DNA of 7,778 nt from Dehalococcoidia bacterium (GTDB taxonomy: Bacteria; Chloroflexota; Dehalococcoidia; DSTF01; JALHUB01), in contig JALHUB010000238.1 of assembly GCA_022865685.1 (NCBI GenBank), positions 1-7,778 on the forward strand, in the 5' to 3' direction. Shown here piece after piece: positions 1 to 5,276 of the stretch (the first letter of the stretch is position 1; each line of letters starts with the position of its first letter). The notes under the pieces are model-generated. The model was not told the origin of the DNA. It worked only from the letters and a program-made list of their open reading frames with translations, and searched no databases. The translations under genes and the position numbers were made by a program.

Positions 1-1
1 C

Positions 2-301
2 ATGGCGTCGGGCGGCTATCCGGGCAAGTACGAGACCGGCTTCCCAATCGAGGGGCTGGACTCCCTTGACGCCGATGTTATGCTCTTCCACGCCGGCACG
101 AAGAAGGGCGACGACGACGGTCGCATCGTGACGAACGGCGGCCGCGTGCTGACCGTGTCGGCGCTGGGCGCGACACTGGAGGAGGCGCGTCGGAAGGCGT
201 ACGCGAACGTGGAGCGCATCCGCTGGCCGGGCGCCCACTACCGGACGGACGTCGGCGGGCGACGCCACCGTCCGCGGCCGGAATGGCTGGAGATACCATG
301 A
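2..301 (+). CDS. purD: Phosphoribosylamine-glycine ligase (GAR synthetase), C-terminal part
   Basis: This is the last 99 residues of PurD, the cytoplasmic ATP-dependent enzyme that joins glycine to 5-phosphoribosylamine, the second step of de novo purine synthesis. The reading frame is open at the left edge, so the first visible Met is internal: it lies in the family motif (V)MASGGYPGKYETG, which opens the C-terminal domain. Further family marks are FHAGT (residues 30-34), GGRVLTVSALG (46-56) and YRTDVGG (80-86) near the end. PurD is usually about 420-430 residues long, so roughly three quarters, including the ATP-grasp core, lies outside the window. The TGA stop overlaps the purE ATG in an ATGA junction, which points to translational coupling. 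The identity is secure from motif order and from the neighbouring pur genes. Confidence 0.95.
   Translation: MASGGYPGKYETGFPIEGLDSLDADVMLFHAGTKKGDDDGRIVTNGGRVLTVSALGATLEEARRKAYANVERIRWPGAHYRTDVGGRRHRPRPEWLEIP
289..292 (+). promoter_or_regulatory. Ribosome binding site deciding the purE start
   Basis: GGAG lies 5 bases before the ATG at 298. The alternative in-frame ATG at 283 has no comparable site and would add five residues (MAGDT) not expected ahead of the family N-terminus. This favours 298, whose ATG overlaps the purD stop. Confidence 0.7.
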
Positions 302-762
302 ACACACCCGTTGTAGCCGTCGTCATGGGGTCGAAATCGGATGCGCCGACGATGCAGGAATGCCTCGACACACTCGACAAGCTCGGCATCGCTTACGAGA
401 CGCAGGTCATGTCGGCACACCGCACGCCGGACAAGGTGCGAGAGTTCGCGCAGTCGGCCGCTGAGCGCGGCATACGCGTGATCATCGCCGGCGCGGGCGG
501 GTCTGCGGCGCTGCCGGGCGTCATCAAGGCGTATACGTCGCTGCCGGTCATCGGCGTGCCGCTCGCATCCAGCGATCTGAAGGGCGTCGACGCTCTGATG
601 GCGATTGCGCAGATGCCGCCGGGGGTGCCGGTCGCGACCGTCGCCGTCGGCAAGTGGGGAGCGCACAACGCCGCCCTCCTGGCCGCGGAGATCCTCGCCC
701 CGAGCGACGCGAAGGTCCGCAAGGCGTACGAGGACTACCGTCAGGGGCTGGCATCGGGTTAG
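298..762 (+). CDS. purE: N5-carboxyaminoimidazole ribonucleotide mutase, class I
   Basis: PurE moves the carboxyl group of N5-CAIR to carbon 4 to give CAIR in de novo purine synthesis; the family forms cytoplasmic octamers. The 154-residue product has the whole family signature: VVMGSKSD (residues 8-15, phosphate and substrate binding), SAHRTPD (39-45, with the key histidine H41), AGAGGSAALPGV (64-75), GVPL (86-89) and a C-terminal GKWGAHNAALLAAEIL stretch (118-133). SAHRTP with arginine is the class I (bacterial mutase) form; class II AIR carboxylases usually carry lysine there. Class I enzymes need PurK to make N5-CAIR, and no purK follows. The start at 298 is chosen for its GGAG site and its ATGA overlap with purD. 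The next gene is separated by a 116-base gap of hairpin repeats. Length is typical of the family. Confidence 0.96.
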   Translation: MNTPVVAVVMGSKSDAPTMQECLDTLDKLGIAYETQVMSAHRTPDKVREFAQSAAERGIRVIIAGAGGSAALPGVIKAYTSLPVIGVPLASSDLKGVDALMAIAQMPPGVPVATVAVGKWGAHNAALLAAEILAPSDAKVRKAYEDYRQGLASG

Positions 763-809
763 ACTGGAAGCGGCCGGTTCCCCTGCTGGCTACTACGCCG
801 AGACTGGAA
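761..809 (+). repeat. 9-base direct repeat AGACTGGAA, two copies 40 bases apart
   Basis: AGACTGGAA occurs at 761-769 and again at 801-809. The first copy overlaps the purE stop codon (TAG 760-762); the second forms part of the left arm and the loop of the first palindrome in the gap. This may be a remnant of a second hairpin copy or chance. It is seen directly, and its meaning is unknown. Confidence 0.5.
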
Positions 810-818
810 AGTCTCGGC
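797..818. repeat. Perfect palindrome 1 (9-bp stem, GGAA loop)
   Basis: GCCGAGACT (797-805) and AGTCTCGGC (810-818) are perfect inverted repeats around the loop GGAA. As RNA on the plus strand this is a 9-bp stem closed by a GNRA-type tetraloop, a very stable hairpin. It is followed by CTACGAGG. There is no T-run after it, so it does not look like an intrinsic terminator. A wider pair of 7-base arms, GCCGGTT (773-779) and AACCGGC (830-836), encloses it. It is probably an interspersed palindromic repeat element in the purE mRNA leader/trailer region. Confidence 0.8.
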
Positions 819-842
819 TACGAGGAATTAACCGGCGCATCA

Positions 843-861
843 GGCGGGCAAGATGCCCGCC
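843..861. repeat. Perfect palindrome 2 (8-bp stem, AGA loop)
   Basis: GGCGGGCA (843-850) pairs perfectly with TGCCCGCC (854-861) around a three-base loop. It is followed by CTACGCGAGG, nearly the same trailer as palindrome 1, although the stems differ in sequence. The shared trailer suggests two members of one class of small repeat element set side by side. There is no T-run downstream. The AGG of the trailer lies where the ribosome binding site of the following cupin gene is expected. Confidence 0.8.
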
Positions 862-867
862 CTACGC

Positions 868-871
868 GAGG
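868..871 (+). promoter_or_regulatory. Likely ribosome binding site of the cupin gene, inside the repeat trailer
   Basis: GAGG sits 7 bases before the ATG at 879 and belongs to the CTACGCGAGG trailer of palindrome 2. If the palindromes are mobile or interspersed repeats, the insertion has provided or replaced the translation start signal of the cupin gene. This is inferred from position only. Confidence 0.5.
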
Positions 872-878
872 CGGTCCG

Positions 879-1202
879 ATGTTCAGACACAATAGCGAAG
901 CTACGCCCGTCGAGATGTTCCCCGGTATCGTGCGCCGCGCGCTTTGCGGTGACGAGCGGATGACGCTCTGCGAGATCACGCTGCACAAGGGCGCCGTCGT
1001 GCCGGAGCACAGCCACTCGGATGAGCAAACGGGCTACGTCATGCAGGGCCGCATGCTCTTCAAGATCGGCGAGGAGGAGCGCGAGATAGGCGCGGGCTAC
1101 GGCTACCTCGCGCCGGGCAACGTCCCCCACGCGCTGACTGCCCTGGAGGACAGCCTGATCGTTGAGGTCTTCTCGCCGCCGCGAAAGGGGTATTTGGAAT
1201 AA
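879..1202 (+). CDS. Small single-domain cupin protein
   Basis: The 107-residue product is a one-domain cupin of the cupin_2 type, a small beta-barrel that normally binds one metal ion. Cupin motif 1 reads PEHSHSDEQTGYVMQG (residues 42-57), giving likely metal ligands H44, H46 and Q50, with glutamine where many cupins have glutamate. Motif 2 reads LAPGNVPHAL (77-86), giving the fourth ligand H84. The end VFSPPRKGYL (97-106) is common in this subfamily. Substrate and reaction cannot be read from the sequence; such proteins include isomerases, dioxygenases and sugar or small-molecule sensors. The start at 879 is chosen for the GAGG 7 bases upstream and because the frame before it runs through the palindromic repeats. 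Its TAA overlaps the purB ATG by one base (TAATG), so it is probably translated with purB. Whether it has a role in purine metabolism is unknown. Confidence 0.85.
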   Translation: MFRHNSEATPVEMFPGIVRRALCGDERMTLCEITLHKGAVVPEHSHSDEQTGYVMQGRMLFKIGEEEREIGAGYGYLAPGNVPHALTALEDSLIVEVFSPPRKGYLE

Positions 1203-2494
1203 TGATCCCGAAGTACTGCCGACCGAAGATGGCCGCCATCTGGTCCGACAAGGGCAAGTACGATCGCTGGCTCCAGGTCGAGAGCGCCGTCTGCGACGCC
1301 TGGGCCGAGCGCGGCGACATCCCGAAAGAGGCGGCAGAGAAAATCCGCGGCGCCCGCTACAACCTGGAGGACTTCGAGCGCTACCTGAAGGAGATCCATC
1401 ACGACGTCATCTCCTTCCTCCGCTCCGTCGCCGATAGCCTGGGCGAGGAGTCGCGCTTCGTACACATGGGGCTGACGTCCTATGACGTCGTCGACACCGC
1501 GCTCGGCATGCAACTCCGCGACTCCTGCGATATCCTCCAGCGTGACCTCGAAGTCCTCACTGCCGCCGTCGAGGAGAAGGCGCTACGCTACAAGGACACG
1601 CTGATGATGGGGCGTACGCACGGCGTCCACGCGGAGCCGATAACCTTCGGCCTCAAGCTCGCCGGTTGGGTCGACGAGCTGCGACGCAACGCCCGCCGTC
1701 TCGCCGATGCGCGGGCGGAGGTCGCTGTCGGTAAGGTGAGCGGCGCCGTCGGCAGCCACGCGACCGTGCCGCCGGAGATCGAAGAGAAGGTGTGCGCGCG
1801 CCTGGGTCTGGGCATCGAACCGATCAGCACCCAGATCGTGCAGCGCGACCGCCACGCCCGCTTCGTCACGACGCTGGCGATACTTGCCTCGTCGCTGGAG
1901 AAATTCGCGACGGAGGTGCGTCATCTCCAGCGCACCGAGGTCCTGGAGGTCGAGGAGCCTTTCGAGGAGGGCCAGGCAGGCTCCAGCGCCATGCCGCACA
2001 AGCGCAACCCGGAGAAGTGCGAGCGCGTTTGTGGGCTGGCACGCGTCGTGCGCGGGTACAGCGTCACTGCCCTGGAGAACGTCTCTCTCTGGCATGAGCG
2101 CGACCTCACGGACTCGGCGCCGGAGCGCATCATCCTGCCCGACTCCTGCCTCCTGCTTGACTACATCCTGGACCTCTTCACCTACGTCATGCGCGGCCTC
2201 CAGGTCTACCCGGAGCGGATGCGCGAGAACCTGGAGCTGACGCAGGGCCTCGTCTTCACGTCGCGGGCGCTCGTCGCGCTCGTCAACAAGGGGCTGAGCC
2301 GCGAGAAGGCGTACAAGCTCATCCAGGCCTGCTCGATGCGGGCATGGAAGGAGCGCATCCCCCTGCGCGGCCTGCTCGAAAGCGACGCCGAAGTGTCGGG
2401 CCGGCTGTCGGCGGCGGAGCTGGACGAGATATTCGATTACAGCGTCTACACGAAGTACGTCGACCACTCGTTCAAGAGAGTCAACCTATTGTGA
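1202..2494 (+). CDS. purB: Adenylosuccinate lyase
   Basis: PurB is a cytoplasmic homotetrameric fumarate-releasing lyase that acts twice in purine synthesis: it splits SAICAR to AICAR, and adenylosuccinate to AMP. The 430-residue protein aligns from end to end with my recollection of B. subtilis PurB (431 residues). Conserved active-site histidines appear as H67 (IHHDVISF), H88 (FVHMGLTSYDVVDTAL) and H140 (GRTHGVHAEP), each one residue below the B. subtilis numbering. The fumarate lyase signature GSSAMPHKRNP is at residues 260-270, with the catalytic serine in the S261-S262 pair. LWHERDLTDSAPERIILPD follows further on, as in the family. The start ATG overlaps the cupin stop by one base; an AAGGGG lies 11 bases upstream. 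The TGA stop overlaps the GTG start of the next gene. No odd residues were seen in the motifs. Confidence 0.97.
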   Translation: MIPKYCRPKMAAIWSDKGKYDRWLQVESAVCDAWAERGDIPKEAAEKIRGARYNLEDFERYLKEIHHDVISFLRSVADSLGEESRFVHMGLTSYDVVDTALGMQLRDSCDILQRDLEVLTAAVEEKALRYKDTLMMGRTHGVHAEPITFGLKLAGWVDELRRNARRLADARAEVAVGKVSGAVGSHATVPPEIEEKVCARLGLGIEPISTQIVQRDRHARFVTTLAILASSLEKFATEVRHLQRTEVLEVEEPFEEGQAGSSAMPHKRNPEKCERVCGLARVVRGYSVTALENVSLWHERDLTDSAPERIILPDSCLLLDYILDLFTYVMRGLQVYPERMRENLELTQGLVFTSRALVALVNKGLSREKAYKLIQACSMRAWKERIPLRGLLESDAEVSGRLSAAELDEIFDYSVYTKYVDHSFKRVNLL

Positions 2495-3213
2495 CGAGTG
2501 CACCGAGCCAATTGCGCCGGCCCATGGACGTGGGCCAGATCATCGACACCGCTATCCGCCTCTACCGGCTGAACTTCGGCGAGTTCCTGGCGATAGCAGC
2601 GATTACGCTGCCCGTAAGCGCGGCGAGCGCGATTGCCGGCGGGCTCATCGAGGACAAGGTGGTCGCTGCCATCGTGACGGCGGCTCTGGCGATTCCGAGC
2701 ATAGCTATCGGGCTCGTCGCGCAGGCGGCGATCGCGCGGGCCGTCGCCGACATAGACGAGGGCGTTGCACCCGACTTCAACTCCGTCTACGGGCGGGTCC
2801 TGCCGCGGGTGGGCACGCTGTTTCTGACGGCGTTGCGAGTCGCAGTGATAGTGCTTGCGTTGTGTCTCACGATCGTTGGGATACCCTTTGCCATCTATTT
2901 CATGGTTCGCTGGGTCTTCTTTACGCAGACAATCATCATCGACGGCGAGACCTCCGGGAATGCGACGATGGCCAGCGCGGATATTGTGCAGGGGTCGTGG
3001 TGGCGCACGTTCGGCATCCTGATCATGGTGGGGATTCTGGCCAGCCTTCCGGCGGCGGCCGTGAGCCTGCTGTTCTCGGCTGCCTCTCCGGTGGCCGCCA
3101 ACCTGGCCAGCGCGGTCGTTGCGGTCGTTGTGTTCCCGTTCAGCGCGGGGACTTTGACGCTGCTGTTCTTCGATCTTCAAAGCAGGGAGCGCGAACATGT
3201 CAGTATTGCTTGA
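2491..3213 (+). CDS. Multi-pass membrane protein of unknown function (GDPD-membrane-domain-like)
   Basis: The 240-residue product is an integral membrane protein with about five hydrophobic segments (roughly residues 31-52, 57-80, 109-138, 172-196 and 201-226) and no catalytic motif I can recognise. The N-terminus PMDVGQIIDTAIRLYRLNF (11-29), the WWRTFGILIMVG stretch (170-181) and the end LTLLFFDLQSR (222-232) resemble proteins annotated as glycerophosphodiester phosphodiesterase membrane domain; such proteins carry only the membrane part and have no known activity. GTG at 2491 is chosen as start because it overlaps the purB TGA and has AAGAGAG 10 bases upstream. ATG at 2524 (residue 12) is a real alternative that would keep all the conserved part, but has a poor ribosome site. 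The 3' end overlaps purC by 17 bases. Its place between purB and purC suggests cotranscription; a role in purine transport or anchoring would be a guess. Confidence 0.8.
   Translation: MTSAPSQLRRPMDVGQIIDTAIRLYRLNFGEFLAIAAITLPVSAASAIAGGLIEDKVVAAIVTAALAIPSIAIGLVAQAAIARAVADIDEGVAPDFNSVYGRVLPRVGTLFLTALRVAVIVLALCLTIVGIPFAIYFMVRWVFFTQTIIIDGETSGNATMASADIVQGSWWRTFGILIMVGILASLPAAAVSLLFSAASPVAANLASAVVAVVVFPFSAGTLTLLFFDLQSREREHVSIA
3184..3189 (+). promoter_or_regulatory. Ribosome binding site of purC inside the upstream gene
   Basis: AGGGAG lies 7 bases before the ATG at 3197 and within the last codons of the membrane protein gene. It supports the purC start that overlaps that gene by 17 bases. Confidence 0.7.
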
Positions 3214-4084
3214 GACCAACCTTCCAGGCCTCTACGCGCGCGGCAAGGTCCGCGATACGTACGACCTCGGCGGCGGTCGCCTTCTCATCGTCGCCACCGA
3301 CCGCATATCGGCCTTCGATGTTGTCCTGCCGCAGGGAGTGCCCGACAAGGGCGCCGTGCTGACGCAGCTCTCCGCCTTCTGGTTCGAGAAGACGGCGGAC
3401 GTGATGCCGAACCACTTCCTGCGCCTGATCAGCAACTGCGACAACGCCGACTTGCCGTTCCCCTGCTCGCACGAGATCGCGGGTAGATCGATGGTCGTCA
3501 AGAAGGCGAAGCGGGTCGATATCGAGTGCGTGGCGCGCGGCTACCTGTCGGGCTCCGGATGGGTCGAGTACCAGCAGACGGGGTCGATCTGCGGCATCCC
3601 GCTGCCGAAGGGGCTGCGGGAGAGCGACAAGCTCCCGGAACCGATTTTCACGCCGTCGACGAAGGCGGCGAGCGGCCACGACCTCAACATCGGCTTCGCA
3701 GAGGTCGCGGACTTGGTCGGGCCGGAGACGGCGAAGCAGGTGCGCGACGCCACGCTCGCCATCTACCGCTTCGCCGCCGAATACGCTCTCGAGCGCGGCA
3801 TAATCATCGCCGACACGAAGATGGAGCTCGGCTGGCACGATGGCAAGCTCATCCTTATCGACGAGCTGCTGACGCCCGACTCTAGCCGCTTTTGGGACGC
3901 GGCGACAGATGAGCCCGGCACGTCGCAGCCGAGCTTCGACAAGCAGCCGGTGCGCGACTGGCTCATCGCCTCAGGCTGGAACCGCGAGCCGCCGCCGCCG
4001 GACCTGCCGGACCAGGTCGTCGCCGACACGTCGGAGCGCTATCGCGAGGCGTTCCGCCGTCTGACGGGCCACGAGCTACTTTAG
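3197..4084 (+). CDS. purC: Phosphoribosylaminoimidazole-succinocarboxamide synthase (SAICAR synthetase)
   Basis: PurC uses ATP to couple CAIR with aspartate to give SAICAR, the substrate of PurB encoded just upstream. Motifs in order in the 295-residue product: GKVRDTYDL (residues 16-24, nucleotide-binding loop), ATDRISAFD (33-41), ECVARGYLSGSGW (110-122), IFTPSTKA (150-157), ADTKMELG (205-212) and the C-terminal signature IDELLTPDSSRFW (221-233). At 295 residues it belongs to the longer form, similar in length to fungal and many bacterial enzymes of about 300 residues, rather than the E. coli/Bacillus form of about 240. The start has a good AGGGAG site. It overlaps the membrane protein gene by 17 bases and is followed 15 bases later by purS. 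All conserved motifs are intact. Confidence 0.97.
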   Translation: MSVLLETNLPGLYARGKVRDTYDLGGGRLLIVATDRISAFDVVLPQGVPDKGAVLTQLSAFWFEKTADVMPNHFLRLISNCDNADLPFPCSHEIAGRSMVVKKAKRVDIECVARGYLSGSGWVEYQQTGSICGIPLPKGLRESDKLPEPIFTPSTKAASGHDLNIGFAEVADLVGPETAKQVRDATLAIYRFAAEYALERGIIIADTKMELGWHDGKLILIDELLTPDSSRFWDAATDEPGTSQPSFDKQPVRDWLIASGWNREPPPPDLPDQVVADTSERYREAFRRLTGHELL

Positions 4085-4087
4085 TCG

Positions 4088-4093
4088 AGGGAG
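4088..4093 (+). promoter_or_regulatory. Ribosome binding site supporting the GTG start of purS
   Basis: AGGGAG ends 6 bases before GTG at 4100, in the 15-base gap after purC. It fixes the GTG start, which gives the family N-terminus MYLAKVYVTLKP. Confidence 0.7.
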
Positions 4094-4099
4094 CGAAGG

Positions 4100-4354
4100 G
4101 TGTATCTAGCGAAGGTCTACGTAACGCTGAAACCGACCGTGAACGACCCCCAGGGCCTGACGATAAAGGGTGGCCTGCACTCGCTGGGATTCGAGAGCGT
4201 CGAGGCCGTGCGCGCGGGCAAGTACCTGGAGATACGTCTCGCCGGCTCGGACAGGGCCCAGGCGGAGAGCCAGGTCCACGAGATGTGCCGCCAGCTCCTG
4301 GCGAACCCGATCATCGAGGAGTATCGCTTCGAGCTGGAGGAGGCGGCCGGCTAG
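4100..4354 (+). CDS. purS: Phosphoribosylformylglycinamidine synthase subunit PurS
   Basis: PurS is the small subunit of the three-part FGAM synthase (PurS-PurQ-PurL). It is thought to help dock the glutaminase PurQ to the synthetase PurL and to guide ammonia transfer at the fourth step of the purine pathway. The 84-residue product has the family pattern: VYVTLKPTVNDPQG (residues 6-19), a helix with HSLGFESVEAVRAGKYLEI (27-45), and the NPIIEEYRFEL end (69-79). Length is typical. The start is GTG with AGGGAG upstream. purS usually precedes purQ and purL; here the next gene, 16 bases on, encodes an Fe-S protein, and the operon ends after it, so purQ and purL must lie elsewhere. The presence of PurS implies the small PurL type, unlike the large fused PurL of gammaproteobacteria. 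Confidence 0.95.
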   Translation: MYLAKVYVTLKPTVNDPQGLTIKGGLHSLGFESVEAVRAGKYLEIRLAGSDRAQAESQVHEMCRQLLANPIIEEYRFELEEAAG

Positions 4355-4370
4355 GCCGAAGGGAGGAGAG

Positions 4371-5276
4371 ATGTCGGAGGAGGATGCGGGCGACTCTCGC
4401 GGCCAGACGGCGGATGTACAGGCTCTAGCCATCGAGCGGTTCATCAAGAGCTACGTCGCTGCAAGCCCCGAAAACAGGCTCTCTAGGGTGGACGATAGCC
4501 CCATATTTGAGGAACCGCTCGTCGGGTTTGCCTCTGGAGACGACCCCCTCTTCGAACAGTACAAAGAGCTAATCGGGCCGTTTCACTTCACTCCCAGGGA
4601 AATCCTCGAGCAGACGCTGCCCGGAACGGCGACGGGCGATGTCAGCGTCATCTGCTGGGTGCTGCCGGTCGCGGCGAAGACCCGGGCGGAGAACGCCCGA
4701 CGCAGGAATGAGCCTTCACCAAGGTGGTCCGACACCAAGTACGATGGGGAGGGCTTCAACAACAGTCTGAGGGGCGCGCTGGAATCCTTCCTCACCTGCA
4801 ACGGCTGTCCTGCCGTGGCGCCGGGGCTGTCGCCGCTGTTCACCCTGATGCTGCCGGAGCCAGGCGGGTGGACCTCCAACTGGTCCGAAAGACACGCCCT
4901 GTATGCAGCCGGCATGGGCACCTTCAGTTTGAGCGACGGCTTCATTACGGAGCGCGGCATCGCCATGCGCTGCGGCAGTGTCGTCGCCGGTCTGGCGCTG
5001 CCCGCGACACCGCGCCGGTACCGTTCCTACACAGAGAACTGCCCTTTCTTCCTGGACGGCTCCTGCGGCGTATGCGCTCGACGCTGCCCCGCCGGAGCGA
5101 TCTCGACGGAGGGACACGATAAGGGGCTCTGCTTCCAGTACCTGAACGAGACGTTGGCGCACACGGGCGAGAGGTACGGCCGCAACCCGCTTGCCTGCGG
5201 GCTCTGTCAGACGGCCGTTCCCTGCGAGTCGCGGATACCGCCCGCAGCAACCAAGAAGAGGGACTGCGTGACCTAG
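4371..5276 (+). CDS. QueG/COG1600-like protein with two 4Fe-4S cluster motifs
   Basis: The 301-residue product resembles the epoxyqueuosine reductase (QueG, COG1600) superfamily, which also shares its ferredoxin part with reductive dehalogenases. Start: ATG at 4371 with GGAGG 4 bases upstream. The middle has NWSERHALYAAGMGTFSL (residues 170-187) and ITERGIAMRCGSV, matching the family's ER-x-A-x-x-AG-x-G region. Cysteines C224, C232, C235 and C239 (CGVCARRCP) fit a first cluster; C254, C276, C279 and C285 (CGLCQTAVPC) fit a second. The first motif is altered: its leading cysteine lies eight residues before the next instead of three. C143 and C146 (TCNGCP) form an extra pair. Where QueG has a VD[ST]GPVLER stretch with the catalytic aspartate, this protein reads GWTSNWSER, so QueG activity is doubtful. 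No signal peptide or Tat motif is seen. It follows purS by 16 bases and is the last gene of the operon; its stop shares CTAG with hisB. It is probably a cytoplasmic redox protein with unknown substrate. Confidence 0.75.
   Translation: MSEEDAGDSRGQTADVQALAIERFIKSYVAASPENRLSRVDDSPIFEEPLVGFASGDDPLFEQYKELIGPFHFTPREILEQTLPGTATGDVSVICWVLPVAAKTRAENARRRNEPSPRWSDTKYDGEGFNNSLRGALESFLTCNGCPAVAPGLSPLFTLMLPEPGGWTSNWSERHALYAAGMGTFSLSDGFITERGIAMRCGSVVAGLALPATPRRYRSYTENCPFFLDGSCGVCARRCPAGAISTEGHDKGLCFQYLNETLAHTGERYGRNPLACGLCQTAVPCESRIPPAATKKRDCVT

Noticed and set aside
797..861. CRISPR array or intrinsic terminators in the purE-cupin gap
   Set aside because: The two palindromes differ in sequence and are not regularly spaced repeats, and neither is followed by a T-run, so both readings fail.
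654..878. Longer start for the cupin gene inside purE
   Set aside because: The frame runs through the purE end and both palindromes and encodes low-complexity sequence; the first ATG after the repeats has a ribosome site and gives a normal cupin length.
1583..2467. 294-codon open frame on the minus strand inside purB
   Set aside because: It lies opposite a fully conserved purB; its product is rich in Arg, Leu, Ala and Val with no family motif, as expected for an antisense shadow in GC-rich DNA.
2344..2490. Longer start for the membrane protein inside purB
   Set aside because: The extra 49 residues are Arg/Pro-rich shadow sequence of purB in another frame; GTG at 2491 fits the overlap pattern of the operon.
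4344..4358. Short inverted repeat CGGCC/GGCCG across the purS stop
   Set aside because: A 5-bp stem of only G and C is expected by chance in this base composition, and no T-run follows.
4170..4370. Upstream extension of the Fe-S protein frame through purS
   Set aside because: The extension is Arg/Ser-rich shadow of purS; ATG at 4371 has a strong GGAGG site just upstream.
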